64,000 bases of DNA from Thermococcus nautili (GTDB lineage Archaea > Methanobacteriota_B > Thermococci > Thermococcales > Thermococcaceae): assembly GCF_000585495.1 (NCBI RefSeq), contig NZ_CP007264.1, forward strand, positions 1,798,001 to 1,862,000. Reading direction: 5' to 3'. Position numbers and translations under genes: made by a program. The notes under the pieces were generated by a model that did not search any database, was not told the origin of the DNA, and saw nothing but the letters and a program-made list of their open reading frames with translations. Shown piece by piece: positions 46,091-54,545 of the stretch (position 1 is its first letter; every line of letters starts with the position of its first letter).

Positions 46091-46562
46091 TGCCCTTTAC
46101 CGCGTCGCTCAGGAGATAGACCTCGAAGCCGTGCTTCACGGCGTCTAAGGCCGTCGCCCTGACGCAGTACTCCGTCGCGACACCGCAGACGTAAACCCTC
46201 TTAACGCCCTTCTCCCTGAGTATTTCTGCCAAGTTCGTCCCCTCGAAGCCGGAGTAGGCTTCCTTATCCGGCTCGGTGGCCTTGGAGATTATCACCGCGT
46301 CCTCTGGCAACTCGACGACGAACTCCGCCCCCTCAGTTCCCTGAACGCAGTGCTTCGGCCAGGGGCCTCCCTGCTCTTTAAAGCTTATGTGGTTTTCCGG
46401 GTGCCAGTCGCGCGTCGCCACTATCAGCGCTCCCTTCTCCTTGAACTTCCTGATGTACTCGTTGACCTTCGGAATTATCTTGTCGCCGTCGGGAACCGGC
46501 AACGCTCCGCCGGGCATGAAATCCCTCTGCATGTCCACGACGATGAGAGCCTCCTCGGGCAT
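46026..46562 (-). CDS. pncA: Nicotinamidase
   Basis: 178 residues of the isochorismatase-like cysteine hydrolases. Catalytic Asp in VVDMQRDFMPGGALP, metal-binding DWHPENH, Lys in the ...AVIISKAT segment region and Cys in GVATEYCVRATALDA. Converts nicotinamide to nicotinic acid in NAD salvage. The start is preceded by GGTGACC and a TATA-like CTTATTAACC. Confidence 0.87.
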   Translation of the reverse strand: MPEEALIVVDMQRDFMPGGALPVPDGDKIIPKVNEYIRKFKEKGALIVATRDWHPENHISFKEQGGPWPKHCVQGTEGAEFVVELPEDAVIISKATEPDKEAYSGFEGTNLAEILREKGVKRVYVCGVATEYCVRATALDAVKHGFEVYLLSDAVKGINPEDEKKALEELEKAGVKIL

Positions 46563-46610
46563 GGGGGGGTCACCAATTACAGAATCGGGGTGGAGGTTAA
46601 TAAGGGTTAA

Positions 46611-47009
46611 TCAGACGTCAATCCTGTCCCTGAACTTCGACATATCAACGCCCTTCTCAAGGCCGAAGAGGTAAGCTAAAATCCGCTCGTCCAGGTCGCC
46701 GTAGCGCTCGCGCAGTGCCTTTATCCCCTCCATTACCTCAAGCTCCGTCCAGCCAAGGGCCCTCGCTATATGAACAACCATCTCCCCGAGCAGGTTTTCG
46801 GGCTTCTCGGCCTCTTCAAGGGCCTCAATCCTCGCGTGGAGCTTTCCCTCGCGCTCCTCCAGGAGACCTTCCTTAATCCACTCCTCTATCAGCTCCTTTG
46901 CCTTACTAACCGAGAAGCGCCGCAGGCGAAAGCTCAGGATTCCGACCAGCTCGCTCCTCGTGAACTCGGTTGAGCCCTTGACCCGGACTGCTTCCTCCAG
47001 CGGGTGCAT
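46611..47009 (-). CDS. DUF2240 family protein
   Basis: 132 residues. VKGSTEFTRSELVGILSFRLRRFSVSKAKELIEEWIKEGLLE is a winged-helix-like segment typical of archaeal DUF2240 proteins, followed by helices. Probably nucleic acid-binding. ATG 47009 is favoured over ATG 47015 by a TGAT motif four bases upstream. Confidence 0.6.
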   Translation of the reverse strand: MHPLEEAVRVKGSTEFTRSELVGILSFRLRRFSVSKAKELIEEWIKEGLLEEREGKLHARIEALEEAEKPENLLGEMVVHIARALGWTELEVMEGIKALRERYGDLDERILAYLFGLEKGVDMSKFRDRIDV

Positions 47010-47060
47010 AGGCATCAAGCTTTTTAGGGCTCTCGGATAGATAAACTTTTGGTGTGGGAA

Positions 47061-47447
47061 ATGGAGCAGAGGACGCACAGGCTTACCTCTGAGAGGCTCG
47101 TCGGAAGGCCGCTGAAAATCGAGCCCGGGAAAGCTGAGGTCGAGCTTTTAACTACTGAGGAGATGGCGGTTGACGAGTACGGCCTCGTTCACGGCGGCTT
47201 TACCTTTGGACTGGCAGACTACGCGGCTATGCTCGCCGTGAACGAGCCCACCGTTGTCCTCGGAAAGGCCGAGGTTAAGTTCCTCAAGCCAGTTAAGGCC
47301 GGTGAGAGGCTGATGGCCAAGGCCAAGGTAATCGAAGACCTTGGACGTAAAAAGCTGGTCAAAGCAGAGGTCTCCAACGAGAAAAATGAGAAGGTCTTTG
47401 AGGGAACGTTCCACTGCTACGTCCTTGAAAGGCACGTGCTCGAATAG
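47061..47447 (+). CDS. Hotdog-fold thioesterase (PaaI-like)
   Basis: 128 residues. VDEYGLVHGGFTFGLADYAAMLAVNEPTVVLGKAEVKFLKPV is a hotdog motif with HGG and downstream acidic residues of PaaI-type acyl-CoA thioesterases. Substrate unknown. ATG 47061 follows GGTGTGGGAA. The end overlaps the convergent regulator gene by 31 bases. Confidence 0.75.
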   Translation: MEQRTHRLTSERLVGRPLKIEPGKAEVELLTTEEMAVDEYGLVHGGFTFGLADYAAMLAVNEPTVVLGKAEVKFLKPVKAGERLMAKAKVIEDLGRKKLVKAEVSNEKNEKVFEGTFHCYVLERHVLE

Positions 47448-48232
47448 CCGTCCAGCTTCCTGAGGTAGTACTCCACGACCTCCCTCTGGATTACGGGGAT
47501 GAAGGGTATCTTCACTAGGATGCCCCTGATTCCGCCTTCCTCGTAGACGAGGAGAGACTCCCGGGAGTCCCTGACGAAGAGGCCCTTCACGACGTAGCGC
47601 TCCCCTGTGGAGAAGAGGGCCCTCGCAACCGCCTCCATGAAGTCCCTCGGCTCACCTTCGAGGACCTTTGAAAGGGGGAGGTAGTAAACATCTCCCAGTT
47701 CCTCAAGTCTGCTCTCGCGGAAGGCCTTCCTCGTGAGTATGAGGATTTTTGGAGTTATTCCTTTCTCCTTCGCCCTCTCAAAGGCCCTCCTGAACTTCAG
47801 GACGAGAGCAGGTTCCATAAACGTCGCCACGAACTCTTCTCCGGTTTCTTCAGCGAGCTCTTCGGCGCGGCTCCTAACGCTCCACTCACCTTGGAGGTAC
47901 CACACGGGGAGCCACTCCTCCTGCCTGTCCCTCTGGCGGCTCTTGAGCATTATTATCGCCTCCTCCGCTGAGCGAATGTAGTCGTCCCTGAGCGACGCTA
48001 TCACCTTCTCGGGCTCAACCGCCCTGAAGTACGCCGGACTGCCCTCGCTGACCTCAACGAAGCCCCTCTCGTGGAGCCTCTTCAGGACGTCGTAGACCCT
48101 GGGCCTCGGGACGCCGCTCTCTCTGGCTATCTCGCTCGCCTTCGCGGGTCCGGTGATGACGAGGGCCGCGTAGACCCTCGCCTCGTACTCCTTCAGGCCA
48201 AGCCTCATCAGCCTCTCAACGAGCTCCTCCAT
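47417..48232 (-). CDS. TrmB-family transcriptional regulator
   Basis: 271 residues. N-terminal winged helix (LGLKEYEARVYAALVITGPAKASEIARESGVPRPRVYDVLKRL) followed by a coiled linker and a TrmB-type effector region. Divergent from an ABC exporter across a 73-base gap containing a perfect palindrome, so it probably regulates the exporter and itself. Effector unknown; the family often senses sugars. Confidence 0.82.
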   Translation of the reverse strand: MEELVERLMRLGLKEYEARVYAALVITGPAKASEIARESGVPRPRVYDVLKRLHERGFVEVSEGSPAYFRAVEPEKVIASLRDDYIRSAEEAIIMLKSRQRDRQEEWLPVWYLQGEWSVRSRAEELAEETGEEFVATFMEPALVLKFRRAFERAKEKGITPKILILTRKAFRESRLEELGDVYYLPLSKVLEGEPRDFMEAVARALFSTGERYVVKGLFVRDSRESLLVYEEGGIRGILVKIPFIPVIQREVVEYYLRKLDGYSSTCLSRT

Positions 48233-48250
48233 GGGACCACCCTTTAAAAT

Positions 48251-48271
48251 TTGTAACTCTTTCAGTTACAA
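48251..48271. promoter_or_regulatory. Palindromic operator between TrmB regulator and ABC exporter
   Basis: TTGTAAC-TCTTTCA-GTTACAA is a perfect inverted repeat. It abuts the minus-strand TATA-like AATTTTAAAGG (48242-48252) and lies just before a plus-strand CTTATATC (48276-48283), so binding would affect both promoters. Confidence 0.55.
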
Positions 48272-48305
48272 CATCCTTATATCCCTTTTCCCGGAGGTGA
48301 ACCCG

Positions 48306-49034
48306 GTGGTGGTGATGCCCGCCCTCGTTGTTAAGGAGCTCAGAAAGAGCTACGGGGACTTTGAAGCCGTCAGGGGGCTCTCCTTCGAGGTTGAAAGGGG
48401 AGAGATATTCGGTCTCATCGGGCCGAACGGGGCAGGGAAGACGACAACGATAAAGACAATAGTCGGACTTCTGAAGCCGGATTCCGGCGAAATCGAACTT
48501 TTAGGCAGGAAAATGCCGGACAAGGGAGTTTTAGCCAGGGTCGGCTACATGCCGCAGGAGCTGGCCCTCTACCTGAACCTCACCGTCGAGGAGAACCTGT
48601 GGTTCTACTCCCGCCTCTACGGCCTCCCCCGAGAGGAGTTCGAGAGGAGGAAGGAGGAGGTGCTGAGGTTCGTGGGGCTTGAGAAGTTCCGGGACAGGCT
48701 TGTTGCTGAACTCAGCGGCGGGATGCAGAGGAGGGCCTCCCTCGCCTGCGCGCTGGTGCACGAACCCGAGTTTCTAATCCTCGATGAACCCACCGTGGGG
48801 GTTGACCCGGGGCTGAGGGCAAGCTTCTGGAGGTACTTCCGCGAGCTGACAGACGAGGGTGCTTCAATCCTTATAACGACGCACTACATGGACGAGGCCG
48901 TGAACTGCGACCGCGTTGCGATTGTGATTGCCGGAAGGGTCCTCGTCACGGCGACTCCTGAGGAGATTATGGCTGAGACCGGCTCGGCAACGCTCGAAGA
49001 GGCCGTTCTAAAGCTCACGGGGGTGAAAGGATGA
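48306..49034 (+). CDS. ABC transporter ATP-binding protein
   Basis: 242 residues: Walker A GPNGAGKTT, Q-loop YMPQE, signature LSGGMQRR, Walker B LILDEPTVGVDPG, H-loop TTHYMDE. An ABC-2-type drug/lipid exporter ATPase. GTG 48306 is proposed because GGAGGTGA lies five bases upstream; ATG 48315 is the conventional alternative. Overlaps the permease start by ATGA. Confidence 0.9.
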   Translation: MVVMPALVVKELRKSYGDFEAVRGLSFEVERGEIFGLIGPNGAGKTTTIKTIVGLLKPDSGEIELLGRKMPDKGVLARVGYMPQELALYLNLTVEENLWFYSRLYGLPREEFERRKEEVLRFVGLEKFRDRLVAELSGGMQRRASLACALVHEPEFLILDEPTVGVDPGLRASFWRYFRELTDEGASILITTHYMDEAVNCDRVAIVIAGRVLVTATPEEIMAETGSATLEEAVLKLTGVKG

Positions 49035-50089
49035 ACTCAGGAAGGGTTTTGGCCGTGGCGAGGAGGAGCCTGCTGGAGCTGAGGCACGATAAGAGGCTCC
49101 TGAGCTACGCCCTAATCACGCCGATTGTCCTCATGGTGCTCTTCGGCCTGGCCTTCGGCGGCCACGTCCACGACGTTAAGGTGGTCGTCGTCAACGACGA
49201 CGGAAGCTTCGGCTCCGGGTTTATTGGGAACCTCAACGCGAGCACGTTCTCTGTTTCGAGGGCGGAAACCCTGGGGGATGCCTTGAAAGAGCTGAGGGAC
49301 GGGAGGTGCTGGGCCGTCATCTACTTTCCGGAGAATCCCGGGGAAATCAGGGTCTACCTCGACAGGAGCAACACCTACATAGCCGACGCCGTCGTTTCGG
49401 GCATCAACGCTGCGCTCATGAGAACCCTCGAGGAGAACGGCCTCAGACTGCCGGTCAGGGTCAGCTACAACGCCGTGTACGGAAGGAACACCAAGTTCAT
49501 GGACACGTTCCTGCCGGGCGTCATGTCGCTCGCGGTGTTCCTAATCTCGACGGTGCTCTCAATCCTGTCCTTCATAGGCGAGAGGAACCTCGGAACGCTC
49601 GACAGGGCCCTGGCGAGCCCATTGAGTGAGGGGGAGGTGGTCCTCGGCTACTCGATAGCTTCGGGTGTGATAGGGACAATCCAGGCGGCGATAATGCTCG
49701 CCATAGCGGTCTTCGGCTTCGGGGTGAACGTTGAGGGGAGCCTCCTCTTGGCATTCGCCCTCGTGGCGCTCCTGGCAATCGTCGGCGTCAACCTCGGGAT
49801 ACTCCTCTCCAACCTCGCCCGGAACGAGGCGCAGGCGGTCCAGTTCGTCCCGATGATAGTCGTCCCCACGTTTTTGCTGTCGGGCATCTTCTGGCCGGTG
49901 GAGGCCATACCAAAGTATCTCCGGCCGTTCTCCTATCTGCTCCCCCCGACGTACGCGGTGGATTCCCTCAGGTCGGTCATGATTCGCGGCTGGGGGCTTG
50001 ATAAGATATGGGGTGACGTGGCCGTTCTTCTCGGCTTTGGGGTCCTCTTCCTCGGCCTGGCGGTGCTCAACATGAAGCGCCGCCGCTGA
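49031..50089 (+). CDS. ABC-2 type permease
   Basis: 352 residues: an N-terminal helix (LITPIVLMVLFGLAFGG), a large extracellular loop (about residues 40-150), then five helices with the ABC-2 pattern FLPGVMSLAVFLIS...FVPMIVVPTFLLSGIFWPVEAIP. Works with the preceding ATPase as an exporter of unknown substrate. Translationally coupled by ATGA. Confidence 0.88.
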   Translation: MNSGRVLAVARRSLLELRHDKRLLSYALITPIVLMVLFGLAFGGHVHDVKVVVVNDDGSFGSGFIGNLNASTFSVSRAETLGDALKELRDGRCWAVIYFPENPGEIRVYLDRSNTYIADAVVSGINAALMRTLEENGLRLPVRVSYNAVYGRNTKFMDTFLPGVMSLAVFLISTVLSILSFIGERNLGTLDRALASPLSEGEVVLGYSIASGVIGTIQAAIMLAIAVFGFGVNVEGSLLLAFALVALLAIVGVNLGILLSNLARNEAQAVQFVPMIVVPTFLLSGIFWPVEAIPKYLRPFSYLLPPTYAVDSLRSVMIRGWGLDKIWGDVAVLLGFGVLFLGLAVLNMKRRR

Positions 50090-50109
50090 GCCAAAATTTT
50101 TATACCCAA

Positions 50110-50126
50110 ATATCGCATTTCGATAT
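50110..50126. promoter_or_regulatory. Putative PadR operator
   Basis: ATATCG-CATTT-CGATAT is a perfect palindrome between a TATA-like TTTTTATACC (about 50095-50104) and the padR start, with another CGATAT at 50134-50139. The position over the transcription start suits autorepression by the PadR protein. Confidence 0.5.
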
Positions 50127-50137
50127 CGGTGTTCGAT

Positions 50138-50425
50138 ATGAAGTACCGGGACTTCCTAACGCTCCACGTCCTCCACCACGCGAGGGACGGTGTCACAGGC
50201 AGTTTCATGATGGAAGAACTTAGGAGGCACGGCTACAAACTCAGTCCCGGCACGATTTACCCCCTCCTCCACGAGCTCGAGCGGAAGGGCCTTCTCACGA
50301 GCCGGGAAGAGGTTCGGAACGGGAGGAGGGTTAGGGTTTACACGATAACGAAAAGGGGCATTAAGGCCCTTGAAGAGGGAAAAGAGAAGCTGAGGGAGCT
50401 CTGTGAGGAACTCCTGGAGGAATGA
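50138..50425 (+). CDS. PadR-family transcriptional regulator
   Basis: 95 residues. YRDFLTLHVLHHARDGVTGSFMMEELRRHGYKLSPGTIYPLLHELERKGLL is a canonical PadR winged helix with a C-terminal dimer helix. ATG 50138 is six bases after GGTG; GTG 50129 is possible. First gene of a PadR-MFS operon (three-base gap), suggesting it controls the carrier in response to its substrate. Confidence 0.88.
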   Translation: MKYRDFLTLHVLHHARDGVTGSFMMEELRRHGYKLSPGTIYPLLHELERKGLLTSREEVRNGRRVRVYTITKRGIKALEEGKEKLRELCEELLEE

Positions 50426-50428
50426 AGG

Positions 50429-51598
50429 ATGGACGAGAAAGAAAAGAGGGTCTTCGGAATCAGCTGGAACGTCTTTCTCCTCGGCATCGTCAGCTTCCTC
50501 AACGATATGAGCAGTGAGATGATAGCGCCGATAGTTCCTGCTTACCTGACCGAGGTTCTCAAAGTCGGGAAGCTCGCGGGCGGTTCGATAATGGGCCTCA
50601 TCGAGAGCGCGAGTTCGCTCTTCAAGGTCCTCTTCGGCTACTTCAGTGACCGTTTCAGGAAGCGCAAGGCCTTCGTGTTCACAGGTTATGCTCTCTCGAC
50701 GCTCTCCAAGGGTCTGCTTGCCTTTTCGCGCGGTCCGCTCGACTTCCTCGCGCTCAGGCTGCTCGATAGAACTGGGAAGGGAATACGAACGGCCCCTCGC
50801 GACGCTCTAATAGCTGAATCGAGCAACGGAAAAACCGGAAAGTCCTTCGGCTTCCACAGGATGATGGACACCCTTGGCGCGGTTGCTGGTCCCCTCGTGG
50901 TGGTTCTGCTAATCGGGCTCCTCTCATACCTGCCGAGGGAAACCCTCTACCGGAGGATTTTCCTTCTCTCCGCCGTTCCTGGACTGCTGTCGCTCCTCAT
51001 AATAGCGCTCTTCGTTAGGGACAGGGGCGGGGAAGTTAAGAAAAAGATAGCGGGCGTCTCGTCGCTGAAGAGCCGTTCCCTTCAGCTCTTCCTTGCGGTT
51101 GTCGCCGTAGGAACCCTCGGCAGGTACAGCTACGCATTCACCCTCTGGAAGGCCGAGGAGCTCGGCTACACGGTTCTTCAGGGCTCTGCCTTCTACGCGC
51201 TCTTCAACCTCATCTACGCCCTCTCGGCATACCCGATAGGAGTTTACTCGGACAGGGTGAGCAAGAAGGCCTTAATCGGCGTTGGCTTCCTTCTCTCGGC
51301 CCTCGCAAGCCTGTGCTTTGCCTTCGCGAGGGACTTGACGGTTCTTCTCCTCGCCTTCGTCTTCTACGGCCTCCACATGGCGGTGATTGACACGGTTCCG
51401 AGGGCGTACATGGCTGAGCTGGCAGGGGAGGGCGAGAAGGGGACGGTTATAGGTGCCTATCACACTGTGGTTGGAGTGTTCGCCTTTCCTGCCTCGCTGA
51501 TTGCCGGCTACCTCTGGAGCGCCTACTCATTAACCTACAGCTTCCTCTTAGCTTCCGCCATGGCCTTCCTGGCCTTCGTCCTGCTCCAGTTTGATTGA
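50429..51598 (+). CDS. MFS transporter
   Basis: 389 residues, about 12 helices. The loop 2-3 motif GYFSDRFRKRK and the second-half GVYSDRVSKK are MFS signatures; LDRTGKGIRTAPRDALIAE resembles carriers annotated as MFS resistance proteins. Probably an efflux pump, from the pairing with PadR. GGAGG precedes the ATG. Confidence 0.85.
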   Translation: MDEKEKRVFGISWNVFLLGIVSFLNDMSSEMIAPIVPAYLTEVLKVGKLAGGSIMGLIESASSLFKVLFGYFSDRFRKRKAFVFTGYALSTLSKGLLAFSRGPLDFLALRLLDRTGKGIRTAPRDALIAESSNGKTGKSFGFHRMMDTLGAVAGPLVVVLLIGLLSYLPRETLYRRIFLLSAVPGLLSLLIIALFVRDRGGEVKKKIAGVSSLKSRSLQLFLAVVAVGTLGRYSYAFTLWKAEELGYTVLQGSAFYALFNLIYALSAYPIGVYSDRVSKKALIGVGFLLSALASLCFAFARDLTVLLLAFVFYGLHMAVIDTVPRAYMAELAGEGEKGTVIGAYHTVVGVFAFPASLIAGYLWSAYSLTYSFLLASAMAFLAFVLLQFD

Positions 51599-51608
51599 CG
51601 TTCTGCCA

Positions 51609-51629
51609 ATTTTTTCTGTTCTTTTTTGT
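51609..51629 (+). terminator. T-rich terminator after the PadR-MFS operon
   Basis: AATTTTTTCTGTTCTTTTTTG, two T-runs soon after the stop, fits archaeal intrinsic termination. A TATA-like ACTAAAAACT for asparaginase follows near 51648. Confidence 0.5.
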
Positions 51630-51685
51630 TCATTCCCCGTCAAAAAGACTAAAAACTGTGGGGCATACTCGGCACGGTGGTGGGA

Positions 51686-52672
51686 GTGAGGATTCTAATA
51701 ATCGGCACCGGCGGGACGATAGCGAGTGCGAAGACCGAGAAGGGTTACAAAGCCACGCTGAGCGTCGGCGAGATACTGGAGATGGCCGGAATAAAGGGCG
51801 ACGGCGTTGAGATAGAGGCGAAGGACATACTCAACCTCGACAGCACGCTGATTCAGCCCGAGGACTGGATAACGATTGGAAAGGCCGTTTTTGAGAGCCT
51901 GAACGACTACGATGGAATCGTCATAACCCACGGAACGGATACCCTTGCATACACTTCTTCGGCCCTGAGCTTCATGCTGAGGAACGTTCCGATTCCGGTA
52001 GTTCTGACCGGCTCGATGCTCCCCATAACGGAACCCAACAGCGACGCACCGAGGAACCTGAAAACGGCCTTAACCTTCGCGATGAAGGGCTTTCCTGGGA
52101 TATACGTCGCCTTCATGGACAAGATAATGCTCGGCACGCGCGTTTCAAAGGTGCACTCCCTCGGCCTCAACGCCTTCCAGAGCATAAACTATCCCGACAT
52201 TGCTTACATCAAGGGTGAGGAGGTCGTTATACGGCACAGGCCCGAGCTTCCCGCTGGAGAGCCGTCCTTCGACCCGAGGATAGACCCGAACGTTGCTTAC
52301 CTTCGCTTAACTCCAGGCCTTTCCCCGGAGGTCTTTCTCGCGGTTGCGGAGAGGGTTCACGGCATAGTTCTCGAAGGCTACGGCGCCGGGGGAATTCCCT
52401 ACCGCGGGCGGAACCTCCTCGAGGCCGTCTCAAAGGTTGCGAGGGAGAAGCCGGTTGTTATGACGACGCAGGCCCTCTACGGTGGCGTTGACCTGACGCG
52501 CTACGAAGTTGGCAGGAGGGCCCTCGAGGCCGGCGTTATTCCCGCCGGAGACATGACGAAAGAAGCAACGCTCGTCAAGCTCATGTACGCCCTCGGCAGG
52601 ACGGGGGAGGTTGAAGAAGTGAGAAGGATAATGGAGAAAAACCTTGCCGGGGAGCTCAGCTCAGCTTTTTGA
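51686..52672 (+). CDS. L-asparaginase, archaeal type I
   Basis: 328 residues. Catalytic threonines are in GTGGTIAS (N-terminus) and THGTDTLAYTSSAL; TGSMLPITEPNSDAP and GAGGIPYRG are also family motifs. Hydrolyses asparagine to aspartate and ammonia, the reverse direction of the asnA product formed at the left end. GTG 51686 gives VRILIIGTGG, matching relatives, and follows GGTGGTGG. Confidence 0.9.
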   Translation: MRILIIGTGGTIASAKTEKGYKATLSVGEILEMAGIKGDGVEIEAKDILNLDSTLIQPEDWITIGKAVFESLNDYDGIVITHGTDTLAYTSSALSFMLRNVPIPVVLTGSMLPITEPNSDAPRNLKTALTFAMKGFPGIYVAFMDKIMLGTRVSKVHSLGLNAFQSINYPDIAYIKGEEVVIRHRPELPAGEPSFDPRIDPNVAYLRLTPGLSPEVFLAVAERVHGIVLEGYGAGGIPYRGRNLLEAVSKVAREKPVVMTTQALYGGVDLTRYEVGRRALEAGVIPAGDMTKEATLVKLMYALGRTGEVEEVRRIMEKNLAGELSSAF

Positions 52673-52868
52673 GCTCCTCGTCGCCTATTATGAGGGGCCT
52701 CTCGGCCTCTATGACGTAGCTCAGCTTCCACTCAACCTCTCCCCTGTTCATGAGCTCGGCGTAGCGCTTTGCCTTCTCCTCAGCCTCCTCAAGTGAGGAA
52801 GCCTCAACGATTCTCCTCACGTACCACTTTCTGTCTCCAAATCTGAGCTTGAACTCGGCCATGAACAT
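52656..52868 (-). CDS. Small hypothetical protein
   Basis: 70 residues, beta-rich then helical (KWYVRRIVEASSLEEAEEKAKRYAELM), resembling small single-domain proteins with a ferredoxin-like pattern. ATG 52868 is selected by GGTGAT plus four bases. The end overlaps asparaginase by 17 bases. Confidence 0.5.
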   Translation of the reverse strand: MFMAEFKLRFGDRKWYVRRIVEASSLEEAEEKAKRYAELMNRGEVEWKLSYVIEAERPLIIGDEELKKLS

Positions 52869-52899
52869 GGGCATCACCGTATGGATTTGGGAAAATGCC

Positions 52900-52907
52900 T
52901 TTTAAAA
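52900..52907. promoter_or_regulatory. Symmetric TATA shared by divergent genes
   Basis: TTTTAAAA is a perfect palindrome and sits about 30 bp from both flanking starts (52868 minus, 52935 plus). Confidence 0.4.
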
Positions 52908-52934
52908 CGTTGACCAAAGCAATTCGGTGGTGGG

Positions 52935-54248
52935 ATGGGGCTTGGGACTGGCGTTGCCAAGGTGTTCGCGATTTTCCTCGTTACATTCCTTCTGCTGGCA
53001 AACTTGGTTGCCCCTCCAGAGGTTAAGCTGAACTCTCCCTCCGGCCCCGAACGCTTTCTCGTCGTTCCAATCAAGTTCATCCAGTACCGACTTGGTCACG
53101 GTGAGAACTACAGCGTGGAAAGTCCCTACTCCCCGTTCGACTTTAAGCTCGGCGAGCCCCGCGATAAAGTTCCGGTTTGGACGTTCAACGCGAGAGCCCT
53201 CCTCAGTGATGTTGATGGAGAGTACGTTGAAAACTACGTTGACGAAACTGTCGAAACTGCCAGGGGATGGGTTACACACGCGGGATATGCGCCAACACCG
53301 GAGCTCCTCAGGGGAACGGCCTTCATGGTGATGTGGTCCAGGGGCAGGCTCTATGAGAACATTGGGGGAACGCATCTCCCCTCCCGCACGATTTCCTCTG
53401 GTGGTGACTGTGACGACTGGACGATGGTTCGCTGGGCGATAATACGAAGGATAAACGAGGAAGCCGGTATAAGGGCGCTCTACTTCTTTGTGGAGGTTAC
53501 CGGAGAAGTTTCATCCCACGCCTTTTTGGCCGTTTATTACCCCTCTACAGGGGATTGGGAGCTCTACGACTGGTTTGCCGTCAGAAAGCTCTTTGTGGTT
53601 CTTTATGGCTCATGTCCTCACTGCGTTGCCAGGCCAATCAAGTTCCCGGATTTGAAGACGGCCCTGACCGCCTACTATCTCGGTGCGAGGGGCACGATTT
53701 ACTGGGGCGACGTTCTGGCGAAGTACGGCCGTGTGAACGCTTATCTCCTCCCCACCGAGCACGACCCCCACGTTTACCCCCTTGAGTTTGAGACCCTTTC
53801 GGGAATCCGGTACTTCTCCCCCACGAAAAGCGATTTGGAAAGGGCGAGGAGGATTGTTGAGCTCGCTTGGGCCAACGTTACTGCCGGTGGCTCCGGTGAA
53901 AACGGGACTTATGTGGTTAGCGTTCTCTTCAATGGTAGGGAAGTTTCATCACTTCGGCTCTCCCCACACAATGGCGGTCTCTGGGTTTCCCTGAACGTCG
54001 AGGGGCTCTCCGGTGAGGTCACGATAACGGCTTACGGCGGCTACTTCAGCTTGGTTAACTCAACGGAGGTCGTGCTCAGGGAGTGGGAGAAACCGGGAAT
54101 GATAGGAGACTTCCTGGCCTTTGGAAGGGCAGGTGTTCTTCTAAAGTCCCCTAAGTTGACCCTTCTCGTTTCACCCAAGGACTTTTTGAGAATCGTGCTC
54201 GAAGATAAAAGGGGAAACCGGCTCTCAGTGTTCGTTTCCCGGGTTTAA
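52935..54248 (+). CDS. Secreted transglutaminase-like cysteine peptidase
   Basis: 437 residues. N-terminal signal/anchor helix (FAIFLVTFLLLANLV). The Cys-His-Asp triad of the transglutaminase fold is visible: SGGDCDDW (Cys159), SSHAFLAVYY (His195), LYDWF (Asp212). A C-terminal beta-rich half may be an Ig-like module. Probably an extracellular protease or peptidase-like enzyme; the substrate is unknown. GGTGGTGGG precedes the ATG. Confidence 0.75.
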   Translation: MGLGTGVAKVFAIFLVTFLLLANLVAPPEVKLNSPSGPERFLVVPIKFIQYRLGHGENYSVESPYSPFDFKLGEPRDKVPVWTFNARALLSDVDGEYVENYVDETVETARGWVTHAGYAPTPELLRGTAFMVMWSRGRLYENIGGTHLPSRTISSGGDCDDWTMVRWAIIRRINEEAGIRALYFFVEVTGEVSSHAFLAVYYPSTGDWELYDWFAVRKLFVVLYGSCPHCVARPIKFPDLKTALTAYYLGARGTIYWGDVLAKYGRVNAYLLPTEHDPHVYPLEFETLSGIRYFSPTKSDLERARRIVELAWANVTAGGSGENGTYVVSVLFNGREVSSLRLSPHNGGLWVSLNVEGLSGEVTITAYGGYFSLVNSTEVVLREWEKPGMIGDFLAFGRAGVLLKSPKLTLLVSPKDFLRIVLEDKRGNRLSVFVSRV

Positions 54249-54499
54249 GGCTCGGCCGCGAGGTATCTCCCGTCCCTCTCAAAGGCCTCGAAGACCTTTC
54301 CCCCTTCCTTCGTTTTCAGCTCGACGAGGACCTTCTTCGGGGGTTCCTCAACCTCGGCCTCAACCTTCTGATTGCTGAGAACCTGAATGAACGCATCGCC
54401 AAGCCTCTCGAACTCAAAAACGAGGTTTCCGTCCTCCCATCTCGTACCGCGGAAGTTCACTCCGCCCATCCTGAAAGTTACCTCAAGAACTACCTTCAA
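54245..54499 (-). CDS. Small hypothetical protein
   Basis: 84 residues, beta-strand-rich (VVLEVTFRMGGVNFRGTRWEDGNLVFEFERL). TTG 54499 is proposed since GGTGAA plus four bases precede it; GTG 54508 is in frame but overlaps the Shine-Dalgarno. Overlaps the previous gene's stop by four bases. Function unknown. Confidence 0.5.
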   Translation of the reverse strand: MKVVLEVTFRMGGVNFRGTRWEDGNLVFEFERLGDAFIQVLSNQKVEAEVEEPPKKVLVELKTKEGGKVFEAFERDGRYLAAEP

Positions 54500-54545
54500 A
54501 GCTTTCACCGGGATAATTAGGAGGGGGAGGTTAAAAAGGTTGGCC

